DNA of 64,000 nt from Dokdonella sp. (GTDB taxonomy: Bacteria > Pseudomonadota > Gammaproteobacteria > Xanthomonadales > Rhodanobacteraceae), in assembly GCF_019634845.1 (NCBI RefSeq), contig NZ_JAHCAQ010000016.1:30855-94854 (forward strand). The letters run 5' to 3'. The position numbers and the translations under genes are program-made. Shown here piece by piece: positions 25,959 to 35,568 of the stretch (the first letter of the stretch is position 1; every line of letters starts with the position of its first letter). The notes beneath the pieces were generated by a model. That model did no database searches. It saw only the letters and a list, made by a program, of their open reading frames with translations, and was not told the origin of the DNA.

Positions 25959-26218
25959 GCGCGCGTCCCCAGCAACGCATCGAGCCGCCCGTCGCGATCG
26001 GCGGCCACCATGTCGTCGTAGCCGCCCACATGGGTGCCGTCGATGAAGATCTGCGGCACCGTGCGCCGGCCGGCCGCGCGCTCGAGCATTTCGCTGCGGC
26101 GGGTCGGATCCAGATCGATGCGGATTTCCTCGTAGCTGAACCCCTTGCGCGCCAAGTGCTGCTTGGCGGCGATGCAATATGGGCAGCTGGCGCTGGTGAA
26201 GACTTCGATGCGCGGCAT
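25955..26218 (-). CDS. grxC: Glutaredoxin 3
   Basis: An 87-residue dithiol glutaredoxin. The active site CPYC (12-15), TVPQIFIDG with the cis-proline, and GGYDD for glutathione binding are all present. It reduces protein and glutathione mixed disulfides in the cytoplasm. It is followed by the overlapping AhpD-like gene. Confidence 0.94.
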   Translation of the reverse strand: MPRIEVFTSASCPYCIAAKQHLARKGFSYEEIRIDLDPTRRSEMLERAAGRRTVPQIFIDGTHVGGYDDMVAADRDGRLDALLGTRA

Positions 26219-26358
26219 GGCGGACTCCTGAAGGTGCGCAAGATGCGGCCTGACGGGCCGGCTTGCAAGCAGCGATGAATCGCCGCTGACCCTTGTGCGC
26301 CGAGCCGCGTGGTATGCCGGTGGCGGCGCGAACGGGCGCGCGCTAAGGTGGTCTGACC

Positions 26359-28104
26359 GTGACCTCGTTCCTTCCCCGTCGCATGCGTCTTCGCTCCCTC
26401 GCCATCGCCAGCGCCGCCTGCCTGCTCGCCGCCGCGGCCGGCGCCGGTGCCGGCGAGCCGGCCGCGGTCAAGCTGCCCGACATCGGCAGCTCCGCCGCCG
26501 CCTTGGCAACGCCACAGGAACTGCGCGAGTACGGCGCCGGCATGTTGCAGGAGATGCGCGCCTACGACATGGTGCTCGACGATCCACTGCTGAGCGACTA
26601 CATCGGCTCGCTCGGTTATCGCCTGGTGGCGGCCAGCGACCGCGCCGATTCGGGATTCACGTTCTTCATCGTGCGCGACCAGCAGATCAACGCGTTCGCG
26701 GCGCCCGGGGGCTTCGTCGCCGTCAACGCCGGACTCATCAACGTGATGGGCAGCGAGGATGAACTCGCCGGCGTGCTCGCCCACGAGATCTCGCACGTGC
26801 AGCAGCAGCACATCCTGCGCGCGTTCGAGGACCAGAAGAAGATGTCGATCCCGATCATGCTGGCGATGGTCGGCGTCATGATCGCAGCCGCCGGCCGCAC
26901 CGACGACGCCGCGCCGGCTGCGCTGGTCGCCGGTCAGTCGCTCATGATCCAGCGCCAGATCAACTTCACGCGCGGTGACGAAGCCGAGGCCGATCGCGTC
27001 GGCATTGCGCTGCTGGCGCGCGCCGGTTTCGACCCCAACGCGATGGCGGGCGCGTTCCAGGAACTGCAGAAGGTCATGCGCGTCAACGGCATCGACATTC
27101 CCGAGTTCCTGCTCGACCACCCCGTCGACACCAAGCGGATCGCCGAAGCGAAGGCGCGCGCCGAGCAACTGGGCTGCCCGCAGCCGGTCGCACTGCGCGG
27201 CGCCGTCACGGCACCGGCCGCTGGGCCGCTCGACCTCAGCGTGGCACCGACGCCGTCTGCCACCACGGTGCGGGAAGGCGCGGCAGAGGCGAGCGAGGCA
27301 GACACGAGCGTGAGCGTCGCCGCCCGCGGCCTTGGCCATGCGCTGCCGCAGGTCACGGTCACTGCCTGCAGCGCGCGAGGTCCGGCCGCGCAGCGCTATT
27401 TCCTGCTCATGCGCGAACGCAACCGGGTGCTGTCGGCACCCGTCACGAGCACCGTGCGCGACTATTACGCGCGCAACCTGCACGACTATCCCGCGTTCGA
27501 CACCGTGTACAACCGCTATGGTCACGCACTGGCGCTGACCCTGACCCAGCAGGCCGCGCAGGCCGCCACCGAGCTGCGGCCACTGGTCGCGGCCGATCCG
27601 GACTCGCTGGTGCTGCAACTGGCGCTCGCCGACGCGCTCAACCAGTCCGGCGCCGGCAGTCAGAGCATGACCATCTACCAGCGCCTGCACCATGAGTTTC
27701 CCGGCAACCGTGCCATCACGCTGGCCTACGCCGATGCCCTGCTCGGCCGCGCCGACGACAGCCATGCGCGCAACGCACTGGACCTGTTGCGGCCACTGCT
27801 GGCACGCAATGGCCAGGATGCGGACCTGCAGCGCGCTTTCGCGCGCGCCAACCAGCTCGCCGGCGACAAGGTACGCGCGGCCGAGGCCTTCGCCGAAGCG
27901 GCGTGGCTGACCGGCCACGCCGAAGACGCGCTCGGCCAGCTCAAGGCATTGGCCAAGCGCGACGACCTGTCCTACTACGAGCGCAGCCGTGTCGAAGCGC
28001 GCATCGCCCAGCTCACGCCCGAAGTGCTCGCCAAGCGCAAGCGTGACATGCCGAGCGAGCCCGACTCCAAGGACGACAAGCTGGCCTGCTGCGCCTGGCG
28101 CTGA
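26359..28104 (+). CDS. bepA: M48 metalloprotease/chaperone BepA-like with TPR domain
   Basis: A 581-residue exported protein. A signal peptide (about 1-33) is followed by an M48 zinc protease domain with LAHEISHVQQQH (HExxH) and the third-ligand segment DEAEADRVG. The C-terminal half (about 340-560) is built of TPR-like helices (ELRPLVAADPDSLVLQLALA). BepA monitors LptD and other barrels in the periplasm. The GTG with an AAGGTGG site is used; an ATG 8 codons in is possible. There is an Ala/Thr-rich linker near 275-320. Confidence 0.9.
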   Translation: MTSFLPRRMRLRSLAIASAACLLAAAAGAGAGEPAAVKLPDIGSSAAALATPQELREYGAGMLQEMRAYDMVLDDPLLSDYIGSLGYRLVAASDRADSGFTFFIVRDQQINAFAAPGGFVAVNAGLINVMGSEDELAGVLAHEISHVQQQHILRAFEDQKKMSIPIMLAMVGVMIAAAGRTDDAAPAALVAGQSLMIQRQINFTRGDEAEADRVGIALLARAGFDPNAMAGAFQELQKVMRVNGIDIPEFLLDHPVDTKRIAEAKARAEQLGCPQPVALRGAVTAPAAGPLDLSVAPTPSATTVREGAAEASEADTSVSVAARGLGHALPQVTVTACSARGPAAQRYFLLMRERNRVLSAPVTSTVRDYYARNLHDYPAFDTVYNRYGHALALTLTQQAAQAATELRPLVAADPDSLVLQLALADALNQSGAGSQSMTIYQRLHHEFPGNRAITLAYADALLGRADDSHARNALDLLRPLLARNGQDADLQRAFARANQLAGDKVRAAEAFAEAAWLTGHAEDALGQLKALAKRDDLSYYERSRVEARIAQLTPEVLAKRKRDMPSEPDSKDDKLACCAWR

Positions 28105-28161
28105 CCTGCCCTCGTCGCGCGACGCCGCCCCGCGCTGCGAACGTGTTGCCGGCATGTCATC

Positions 28162-30249
28162 ATGCCGCGCATGACCGCCTCCGCGCCGCCCGACCTCAAG
28201 GATCCCGCGCTCTACCTCAATCGTGAACTGGGCCAGCTCGAGTTCAACATGCGCGTGCTCGCACAGGCGCTCGATCCGAGGGTCCCGCTGCTCGAGCGCA
28301 TGCGTTACCTGTGCATCTCCTGTGCGAACCTCGACGAGTTCTTCGAGGTGCAGGTGGCGCTGCTGCGCGAACATTCCAACCTCGTCGAAATGCGCCCCGG
28401 ACCCGACGCGATGGCGCCGGCCGAGGTGCTGGCACGCATTCGCGACCGCACGCTGACGCTGGTGCAGGCACAGTACGAGTTCTGGAACCACACCCTGCTG
28501 CCCGAACTCGCGCGCGAAGGCATCTGTTTTTCCAAGCGCGACGCGTGGAACGACAAGCAGCGCCGTTGGCTGCAGGGTTACTTCCGCAACGAGATCCTGC
28601 CGGTACTGTCGCCGCTGGGGCTCGATCCGGCACACCCGTTCCCGCGCATCCTCAACAAGAGCCTCAACATCGCGGTGGTGCTCAGCGGCAAGGACGCGTT
28701 CGGTCACGAGAGTCATCTGGCGTTGGTGCGGGCGCCGCGTTCGCTGCCACGACTGATCCGGCTGCCGGCGGAAGTGGCGCAGGTGCCTCACGACTTCGTG
28801 TTCCTGTCCAGCGTGCTGCACGAGTTCATGGACGAGCTATTCCCCGGCATGCAGGTGCGTGGCTCCTACCAGTTCCGCGTCACCCGCAACAGCGAACTGG
28901 TGGTGGATGAGGAAGAGGTGCAGAACATCGCAGTGGCGCTGCGTGACGAGCTCAAGGGCCGCGGTTATGCGCGCGCGGTGCGTCTGGAGGTGGCCGACAA
29001 CTGCCCGCGCGCGATCACCCGGATGCTCATGCAGAACTTCGAACTGGGCGAGGCCGACGTCTATCGCTGCGAGGGCCCGGTCAACGTCAACCGCGTCAAC
29101 GCCACCTACGACCAGATCGATCGCCCCGACCTCAAGTTCCCGCCGTTCCAGCCGCGCCTGCTGCCCACCGTGGTCGAGGAAGGCAGCCTGTTCGAGGCGA
29201 TCGGAGAGCGCGACATCCTGCTGCACCATCCGTTCGATTCCTTCGGCAGCGTGATCGAACTCGTGCGCCAGGCCAGCGCCGATCCCGACGTGCTCGCGAT
29301 CAAGCAGACGCTGTATCGCGTCGGCAACGACTCGCCGCTGATCGACCACCTGGTCGACGCCGCGCGGCAAGGCAAGGACGTCACCGTGGTGGTCGAGCTG
29401 CGCGCGCGCTTCGACGAGGAGGCCAACCTGCGACTGGCCAACCGCCTGCAGGAGGCCGGCGTGCAGGTCATGTACGGCGTGGTCGGCGTCAAGACCCACG
29501 CCAAGATGCTGCTGATCGTGCGCCGCGAGGGCGGCGTGCTGCGCCGCTACGTGCACCTGTCGACCGGCAACTACCACCAGGTCACCTCGCGCACCTACAC
29601 CGACCTCGGGCTGATGACGGCCAATCCCGATATCGGCGAGGACACCCACCTGCTGTTCCTGCAGTTGTCGGGGCTCGGTCCGGTGATCCACCTCAAATGC
29701 CTGCTCAACGCGCCGTTCACGCTGCATCAGGGCATGATGGACCGCATCGAGCGCGAGGCCGCACATGCGCGCGCGGGGCGACCGGCTCGCATCGTCGCCA
29801 AGATGAACGCACTGACCGAGGCGCAGGTCATCCGCAGGCTGTATGGCGCCTCGCAGGCCGGGGTCGAGATCGACCTCATCGTGCGTGGCGCGTGCGCCCT
29901 GCGACCTGGCATCCCCGGCGTGTCCGAGCGCATCCGCGTGCGTTCGATCGTCGGTCGCTTCCTCGAGCACAGCCGCGTGTACTGGTTCGGCAACGACGGC
30001 GCGCCTGAACTCTACTGCTCGAGCGCCGACTGGATGGAACGCAACCTGCTGTGGCGCATCGAGACCTGCTTCCCGATCCGCGACCCCGCGCTTGCGCGGC
30101 GCGTATACGACGAGGCGCTGGCCAATTACCTGGCCGACAACACGCAGGCCTGGCTGCTGCAGACCGATGGCAGCTACGTGCGCGCGCACAGCGACGGTGC
30201 CCCGCCCCACGGCGCCCAGTCGGCCCTGCTCGACGCCCTGGAACGCTGA
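28162..30249 (+). CDS. ppk: Polyphosphate kinase 1
   Basis: A 695-residue enzyme making polyphosphate from ATP. YLNRELGQLEFNMRV opens the N-domain. The phosphorylated histidine lies in KTHAKMLLIVRRE (about 444), and a second catalytic histidine in EHSRVYWFG (about 602). It is followed 10 bases later by ppx, the standard pairing for synthesis and degradation. Confidence 0.97.
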   Translation: MPRMTASAPPDLKDPALYLNRELGQLEFNMRVLAQALDPRVPLLERMRYLCISCANLDEFFEVQVALLREHSNLVEMRPGPDAMAPAEVLARIRDRTLTLVQAQYEFWNHTLLPELAREGICFSKRDAWNDKQRRWLQGYFRNEILPVLSPLGLDPAHPFPRILNKSLNIAVVLSGKDAFGHESHLALVRAPRSLPRLIRLPAEVAQVPHDFVFLSSVLHEFMDELFPGMQVRGSYQFRVTRNSELVVDEEEVQNIAVALRDELKGRGYARAVRLEVADNCPRAITRMLMQNFELGEADVYRCEGPVNVNRVNATYDQIDRPDLKFPPFQPRLLPTVVEEGSLFEAIGERDILLHHPFDSFGSVIELVRQASADPDVLAIKQTLYRVGNDSPLIDHLVDAARQGKDVTVVVELRARFDEEANLRLANRLQEAGVQVMYGVVGVKTHAKMLLIVRREGGVLRRYVHLSTGNYHQVTSRTYTDLGLMTANPDIGEDTHLLFLQLSGLGPVIHLKCLLNAPFTLHQGMMDRIEREAAHARAGRPARIVAKMNALTEAQVIRRLYGASQAGVEIDLIVRGACALRPGIPGVSERIRVRSIVGRFLEHSRVYWFGNDGAPELYCSSADWMERNLLWRIETCFPIRDPALARRVYDEALANYLADNTQAWLLQTDGSYVRAHSDGAPPHGAQSALLDALER

Positions 30250-30259
30250 GCGCGGCGGC

Positions 30260-31837
30260 ATGACGCAGGCATGCGACAATCGCGGCCCATCGGCAGCAGG
30301 CAGCATCGTGGCCAACGCAACGGCGAGCGACATCCGCGACGGCGAACTGCTCGCGGCCATCGACATCGGCTCCAACAGCTTTCACCTGCTGGTGGCGCGC
30401 TACGAACACGGCGGGCTGCGCATCATCGACCGCATGCGCGATGGCGTTCGGCTGGCGATGGGGCTGCGCGCCAACGGCGGCCTCGATCCCGACTACCGCG
30501 AGCGCGCGCTGACCTGCCTCGCGCGCTTTGGCCAGCGCCTGCGCGCGCTGCCGCACGAGCGCGTGCACGCGGTGGCGACCAATGCGGTGCGCCAGCTCGC
30601 CAATCCGCAGGCGTTCCTGCTGCCGGCCGAAACCGCGCTCGGCCATCCGATCGACATCGTCAGCGGCCGCGAGGAAGCGCGCCTGATCTACCTCGGCGTG
30701 GCTCACGACCTGGCGCAGTCGCAGCAGCGCCGGCTGGTGGTGGACATTGGCGGCGGCAGCACCGAATTCATCATCGGCAAGGGCTTCGAGGCGCTGCGCA
30801 CCGAGAGCGTGCAGGTGGGCTGCATCGCCAGCACGCTGCGCTTCTTCCCCGACGGCAAGTACACGGCCAAGCGCTGGCGCCAAGCCCAGACCGACATCGC
30901 GGTGGAACTGCAGCAGTTTGCCGAGGACTACCGCGCGCTGGGCTGGGGCGAGGCCATCGGCTCGTCAGGGACGGCCAAGGCGATCGCGAGCGTGGTGCAG
31001 GCCAACGGCTGGAGCGAACAGGGCATCAGCGTCGAGTCGCTGGGCCGCCTGCGTGAAGCGATCCTCGAATGTGGCAGCGTCGAAGCGCTGCGCCTTGCCG
31101 GGCTGGCCGAAGACCGTATCGCGATCCTGGCCGGCGGCACCGCGATCCTCGAAGCCGTGTTCACGACCTTCGCGCTGACCCAGATGCAGGTCTGCGAGAC
31201 TGCGATGCGCGAGGGCCTGCTGTACGACCTCGTCGGTCGTGCGCTCGATGGCGACCCACGGGCCGGCAGCATCGCCACGCTGGCCTCGCGCTATGGCGTC
31301 GACCGCGCACAGGCGGCGCGCGTGCAACATGCGGCGCTGGCGCTGTTCGACCAGGTCGCCGCCGGCTGGCAGCTCGGCCACATCGAGCGCGACGCGCTGG
31401 GCTGGGCCGCCGACATCCACGAAATCGGCCTCGCCATCGCGCACAGCCTGCACCATGTCCACGGTGCCTATATCGTCGCCCATTCCGACCTCGCCGGCTT
31501 CACGCGCCAGGGCCAGCAGGCGCTGGCGGCCATCGTGCGTTCGCACCGGCGCAAGCCCGATCGCGCCAGCATCGACGCGCTGCCCGCGCGCCTGCGCCTG
31601 CCGGTGCGCAAGGTCACCGTGCTGCTGCGCCTGGCAGCCCTGCTCGAGCGGGCCCGCACACCCGAGCCGCTGCCGCCGCTGCAGCTGAGCGTCGACGATC
31701 GCACGGTGCGACTGGAGCTGCCCGAGAGCTGGCTGCAGCAGCATCCGCTGACGCGCGCCGACCTCGACCAGGAACGCGACCACATCAAGCAGCTCGATTT
31801 CAAATTGCAGGTCCGCGCGGTGGACGCGCCGCGCTGA
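30260..31837 (+). CDS. ppx: Exopolyphosphatase
   Basis: A 525-residue Ppx/GppA enzyme. AAIDIGSNSFHLLVAR is the phosphate-1 motif, VVDIGGGSTEF the phosphate-2 motif and ILAGGTAILEAVF near 290 the third. A C-terminal HD-like domain (about 325-520) follows. It degrades polyphosphate processively. The ATG is 11 bases after ppk; a GTG at 30308 would give a length nearer the usual. Confidence 0.95.
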   Translation: MTQACDNRGPSAAGSIVANATASDIRDGELLAAIDIGSNSFHLLVARYEHGGLRIIDRMRDGVRLAMGLRANGGLDPDYRERALTCLARFGQRLRALPHERVHAVATNAVRQLANPQAFLLPAETALGHPIDIVSGREEARLIYLGVAHDLAQSQQRRLVVDIGGGSTEFIIGKGFEALRTESVQVGCIASTLRFFPDGKYTAKRWRQAQTDIAVELQQFAEDYRALGWGEAIGSSGTAKAIASVVQANGWSEQGISVESLGRLREAILECGSVEALRLAGLAEDRIAILAGGTAILEAVFTTFALTQMQVCETAMREGLLYDLVGRALDGDPRAGSIATLASRYGVDRAQAARVQHAALALFDQVAAGWQLGHIERDALGWAADIHEIGLAIAHSLHHVHGAYIVAHSDLAGFTRQGQQALAAIVRSHRRKPDRASIDALPARLRLPVRKVTVLLRLAALLERARTPEPLPPLQLSVDDRTVRLELPESWLQQHPLTRADLDQERDHIKQLDFKLQVRAVDAPR

Positions 31838-31886
31838 AGCCCTATCATTGGCGGTTCCGTGATCACGTTTCCGTCGGAGGTTTCCC

Positions 31887-32591
31887 GTGTTCAAGCGTTT
31901 TCTGCTCGCCCTGGTCCTGAGCCTGCCCGCCGTCGCCCTGGCGCAACAGACCCAACCCGCCGCGCAGCCTGCCCCGGCGACCAAACCGGCGACCAAACCG
32001 GCAGCCAAACCGGCGGCGGCGCCCAAGGCGGCCAAACCGGCCACGCCGGCAGCGACGGCGAAGAAGACCGAGCCGGCCGAGACGACCGCCGCAGAGCCGC
32101 GGGTGCTGCTCAAGACGAGCCTGGGCGACATCACGCTGGAGCTGTATCCCGACAAGGCGCCCAAGTCGGTCGAGAACTTCCTCGCCTACGCCAAGAGCGG
32201 CTTCTACGACGGCACCGTGTTCCATCGCGTGATTGCCGGCTTCATGATCCAGGGCGGTGGCTTCACCGCGGATCTGCGCCAGAAGAAAACCCGCGCGCCG
32301 ATCGCGATCGAGTCGAAGAACGGACTGTCCAACCTGCGCGGCTCGCTGGCGATGGCCCGCACGATGGACCCCAACTCGGCTACCGCACAGTTCTTCATCA
32401 ACACCGTCGACAATCCGCGTCTGGACTACGCCGGTGACGGCAATCCCGGCTACGCGGTATTCGGCAAGGTCATCGCCGGCATGGATGTGGTCGACAAGAT
32501 CCGCGCCGTGCCAACCGGCGCCAAGGCACCGTTCGCCAGTGACGTGCCGCTCACGCCGGTCGTGATCGAGAAGGTGACGGTGCTGCCCTGA
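31887..32591 (+). CDS. Exported cyclophilin-type peptidyl-prolyl isomerase
   Basis: A 234-residue protein: a signal peptide (1-19, ending ALA), a Pro/Ala/Lys repeat linker (about 25-68) and a PpiA-like cyclophilin domain (about 72-233) with [13 protein letters not shown] and SATAQFFIN catalytic segments. It is a periplasmic proline isomerase. The linker is encoded by tandem 12-base repeats (31974-32009). A possible TATCAT -10 lies about 40 bases upstream. Confidence 0.92.
   Translation: MFKRFLLALVLSLPAVALAQQTQPAAQPAPATKPATKPAAKPAAAPKAAKPATPAATAKKTEPAETTAAEPRVLLKTSLGDITLELYPDKAPKSVENFLAYAKSGFYDGTVFHRVIAGFMIQGGGFTADLRQKKTRAPIAIESKNGLSNLRGSLAMARTMDPNSATAQFFINTVDNPRLDYAGDGNPGYAVFGKVIAGMDVVDKIRAVPTGAKAPFASDVPLTPVVIEKVTVLP
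31974..32009 (+). repeat. Tandem 12-base repeat in the cyclophilin linker
   Basis: Three head-to-tail 12-mers, the first two identical (CCGGCGACCAAA) and the third with one change, followed by a degenerate fourth. They encode the Pro-Ala-Thr-Lys repeats of the linker and could vary in copy number between strains. Confidence 0.8.
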
Positions 32592-32825
32592 CGGTCACGC
32601 CACCCGCATGGCGCGCGCGACACGGCGTACCTGCGCGCGCCCTGACACGATCATCGCCGCCGCGGCCAATTGCGCGGCATAACGCGGGCCAGTCGCTACG
32701 GACAACGGTCATCCGGCCGGACGGGTGACCGGCCGGATCGAGCCAACCGGACACCGCCGGCGCCTGCCGCCGGCGCGCGGCGGTCGGCATCTGCGCAAGG
32801 TCCAGCGCCATCGAGGAACCGACAC

Positions 32826-33512
32826 GTGACGACGTTGTTCATCTCGGACCTGCATCTGGACACGGCGCGGCCGCAGATCGTCGAGCAATTCCTCGCCTTC
32901 GTCCGCGATGAGGCCGCGCACGCGGATGCGCTCTACATCCTCGGTGATTTTTTCGAAGCCTGGATCGGCGACGATGCCGCGGGCGAACTGGAAAACACCG
33001 TCGCCGACGCGCTGGCCGCGCTTCACGCGCAAGGCGTGCCCGTGTTCTTCATGCACGGCAACCGCGATTTCCTGCTCGGCGATGCCTGGGCGCGCCGCGC
33101 GCGCCTGACGATCCTGCCCGACCCAAGCGTGATCGAGATCGAAGGCGAACGCATCCTGCTCATGCACGGCGATACGCTGTGCACCGACGACGAGGCGTAT
33201 CAGGCGTTTCGCACGCAGACCCGCGACCCGCAGTGGCAACGCGCATTCCTCTCACGAACGCTGGCCGAACGACGCGCATTCGCGGCCCAGGCACGCGCGG
33301 GGAGCCAGCGCCACACACGGTCGGTCGCCGAGGTCATCACCGACGTCAACCCCGACGCCGTCCAGACCGCCTTGCGCATGCATCGCGTGCGCAAGCTCAT
33401 CCACGGCCATACACACCGCCCCGCGCGCCATCAGTTCGCGCTCGACGGCAATGCCGTCGAGCGCATCGTGCTGGGGGATTGGTATGAGCAGGCCAGTGTG
33501 CTGCGCTCCTGA
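32826..33512 (+). CDS. lpxH: UDP-2,3-diacylglucosamine diphosphatase
   Basis: A 228-residue calcineurin-like phosphoesterase of lipid A synthesis. The metal-site motifs are in order: ISDLHLD (near 5), GDFFEAWIGDD, HGNRDFL, LMHGDTLC and HGHTHRP. It converts UDP-diacylglucosamine to lipid X at the inner membrane. The start is a GTG with a GAGGAA site 7 bases upstream, giving the family VTTLFISD beginning; the longer open frame is non-homologous. Confidence 0.95.
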   Translation: MTTLFISDLHLDTARPQIVEQFLAFVRDEAAHADALYILGDFFEAWIGDDAAGELENTVADALAALHAQGVPVFFMHGNRDFLLGDAWARRARLTILPDPSVIEIEGERILLMHGDTLCTDDEAYQAFRTQTRDPQWQRAFLSRTLAERRAFAAQARAGSQRHTRSVAEVITDVNPDAVQTALRMHRVRKLIHGHTHRPARHQFALDGNAVERIVLGDWYEQASVLRS

Positions 33513-33569
33513 CCAATCAGCGCCGCGCCTTGAGTTCCGCGCGCGCTCCGATCGACGCGCGTGGACCTT

Positions 33570-34928
33570 TCACTTGGCAACCACCTTTTGGGGTCCAGCC
33601 AAGTGCTCCTTCTTGCCGTCGACCCGGAGGATCCCGATCGAATAGTAGTACGTCGCGCCGTGACGCACGTCGTTGTCGCGCCATTGGAACGTCTGAGGAT
33701 TCTCATCGTTCATGTCGGCGAGGACCGGCTTGGGGTTGATCAGCAAGAATGGCCCCTGCTCGGAGTCGGCGCGGAAAATCTGAAAGCCATACACGGTGTC
33801 AAGGCTCGACGCCGTCCACTTCAACAGCGGCCCATCACCCGGCGGTGGGGCCTGCTCGCTCTTCTTCACTTGGGTGCTCGCCTTGAGCTCGTCGTGCAGG
33901 CTCGCAGGTGCGGTTGCCTTCGACTGACCTGGATCCGGAGTGACGTCGCGGATCTTGTAGTCCTTTGGCACAAGCAGACCCCAAGTCGAGACCGACAGTT
34001 GCCTACCCGATTCAGGTAATTCAACGTGCAGCGTCCCACGCAACGAGCCAACGGCCTGATCCTTGCTGACGACCACCCGTACCAACTTGCATCCATCGGC
34101 CTTGGGCCGGCACGGCAGAACTTCGGTGCGTGCGTTGAAGCCTTCCACTGCAATCTTGCCAAGTTTGAAAGCCTTCTGTGACCGACTGTTCAGTCGCACC
34201 AGCGCCTCGTTTCGATTGCCAGCCCGCATGATCCCCAGATCGAGTGGATTCGCAGAAGGGACGACATCGCCGCGCACGTCCGCCTTGACCTTGATCAAGG
34301 CCTCATGTTGCCGCGGCGTGTTGAGCGCCACGCGAATGTAATCTTCATGGAGGCCCCACGAGGCCCCCGGCTTGACGCTCACGCTGAGCACATGTGGCTG
34401 CGCAAGCGTCACGTCGAGCCAAGTTGGCGCCTGTACGACTCCATTGATCCGGAAATCAGCCACTTCGTGGCTGGTCAGCGCGTACTCGCGTGGCGCCGCC
34501 GTTGCGGTCATATCGACGACGCCGAGATCGATGACCGGCGAAACCTGGTCAAGCGCTGTCAGCACATAACCCTTGACCTTGGCGCTTCGCACACCCATTG
34601 GCGGGGTCGAATCAAACAACACAATGTAGCTGTTTCTCCCCGCACTCGTGCCGGTATCAACCTCCATGCGCACCTGCACCGTCGAATGCGGCGCCAACGA
34701 CACGTCATCCGGCATGGCAGTCCCATTGCCACTGACCACGCGGAAGCCGTGTACTCGAATTGCGGTATCACCGGCATTTGAAAGAGTCAGATCGCATCTC
34801 GCCGGCGCCGTCGCATAGACCTCGCCAAAATCGCAACCCTCGACAGACAGGGCGTTCGACACCTGCTGCGCCGCCGGCGTCGCAGCCCCAAGCACGGCGC
34901 CAACAGCCAGCGCAATCCAGTCAATCAT
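33570..34928 (-). CDS. Exported protein with ASH/DUF1573-like and fibronectin-like domains, unknown
   Basis: A 452-residue protein with a short signal peptide (MIDWIALAVGAVLG to about 20). At least one Ig-like repeat (about 30-125) has the CDFGEV and LSNAG pattern of ASH/DUF1573 domains; similar beta-sandwich text recurs to about 330. The C-terminal part (about 365-450) resembles a fibronectin III fold (YGFQIFRAD and GATYYYSIG). It is visibly less GC-rich than neighbouring core genes. A terminator separates it from the gene upstream. Its role is unknown; an extracellular binding or scaffold protein is inferred. Confidence 0.6.
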   Translation of the reverse strand: MIDWIALAVGAVLGAATPAAQQVSNALSVEGCDFGEVYATAPARCDLTLSNAGDTAIRVHGFRVVSGNGTAMPDDVSLAPHSTVQVRMEVDTGTSAGRNSYIVLFDSTPPMGVRSAKVKGYVLTALDQVSPVIDLGVVDMTATAAPREYALTSHEVADFRINGVVQAPTWLDVTLAQPHVLSVSVKPGASWGLHEDYIRVALNTPRQHEALIKVKADVRGDVVPSANPLDLGIMRAGNRNEALVRLNSRSQKAFKLGKIAVEGFNARTEVLPCRPKADGCKLVRVVVSKDQAVGSLRGTLHVELPESGRQLSVSTWGLLVPKDYKIRDVTPDPGQSKATAPASLHDELKASTQVKKSEQAPPPGDGPLLKWTASSLDTVYGFQIFRADSEQGPFLLINPKPVLADMNDENPQTFQWRDNDVRHGATYYYSIGILRVDGKKEHLAGPQKVVAK

Positions 34929-34940
34929 CTTGCATATCCC

Positions 34941-34972
34941 AAAAAGATGAGGCCCATCCTGGGATGGGCCTC
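34941..34972 (-). terminator. Intrinsic terminator after the PPC-like exported gene
   Basis: On the minus strand, GAGGCCCATC pairs with its complement around a 3 to 4-base loop, followed by ATCTTTTT. It lies 38 bases below the 171-residue exported gene and 13 bases above the next gene, so it may act as an attenuator. Confidence 0.75.
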
Positions 34973-35009
34973 AAGGAATCACATGGTTCCGATCTCGATC
35001 GATCGACGA

Positions 35010-35525
35010 TCAACCCACCGTGAAGCTCTGCAGCTGAACCGGCAGCACCGGGTGCACCGTCATCGAGAACGCGCCGCAACCGGCGGGCGCACTGTCAAAC
35101 GAGAACACGGCGGCATAGTAGGTTCCGGCCGGAATGTTCGCCGGGAAGTTGCCACCACCATCCGGAAGCGTCTCACCGCCGCCGGCCGCGTTGGCGTCAT
35201 TGCCCTGTGCGTAGCACGGCGCACCCGGACCACATGCGCCCGGGTTGATCAACGCAATTGCGGCATTGTACGGCGCAGTATCCTGGACCGAGATGTGGAA
35301 GTTGTTCGTCGCACCTACCTGCACAGCGTAGATTGCGACCGTCGTCGAAGGATCAAACACCTGCGAACCAGTACAGATACCACCACCGAAACCATTATCG
35401 GTTCCGCAGGTGTTGCCGGTCACCGTCGTACCACCGGCCGTGATCGGACCACCCGGCGCAGCGCAAGTCTGGGCGAACGCGATCGGGGTGGCAAGACTGA
35501 GGGCAATCGCAAGAATCTTCTTCAT
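35010..35525 (-). CDS. Small exported protein, PPC-like domain, unknown
   Basis: A 171-residue protein with a clean signal peptide (MKKILAIALSLATPIAFAQ). The mature part has paired cysteines (TCAAPGG, NTCGTDN, GICTG, GACGPGAPC) and a beta pattern ending in FPANIPAGTYYAAVFSFDS, which resembles bacterial pre-peptidase C-terminal (PPC) domains. A GGAG site precedes the ATG. It lies 43 bases below the 260-residue gene on the same strand and is followed by a terminator. The function is unknown. Confidence 0.65.
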   Translation of the reverse strand: MKKILAIALSLATPIAFAQTCAAPGGPITAGGTTVTGNTCGTDNGFGGGICTGSQVFDPSTTVAIYAVQVGATNNFHISVQDTAPYNAAIALINPGACGPGAPCYAQGNDANAAGGGETLPDGGGNFPANIPAGTYYAAVFSFDSAPAGCGAFSMTVHPVLPVQLQSFTVG

Positions 35526-35568
35526 TTTTTCACTCCTGGAATATGCAACAACAGAAACTGCTGGCTGA

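Noticed and set aside
25630-28821. Minus-strand open frame of over 1000 codons across the BepA-like and ppk genes
   Set aside because: Opposite well-supported genes on the plus strand and only shares the AhpD-like and glutaredoxin DNA in a wrong frame.
32670-32825. N-terminal extension of LpxH
   Set aside because: No homology; the GTG at 32826 has a good ribosome site and gives the family N-terminus.
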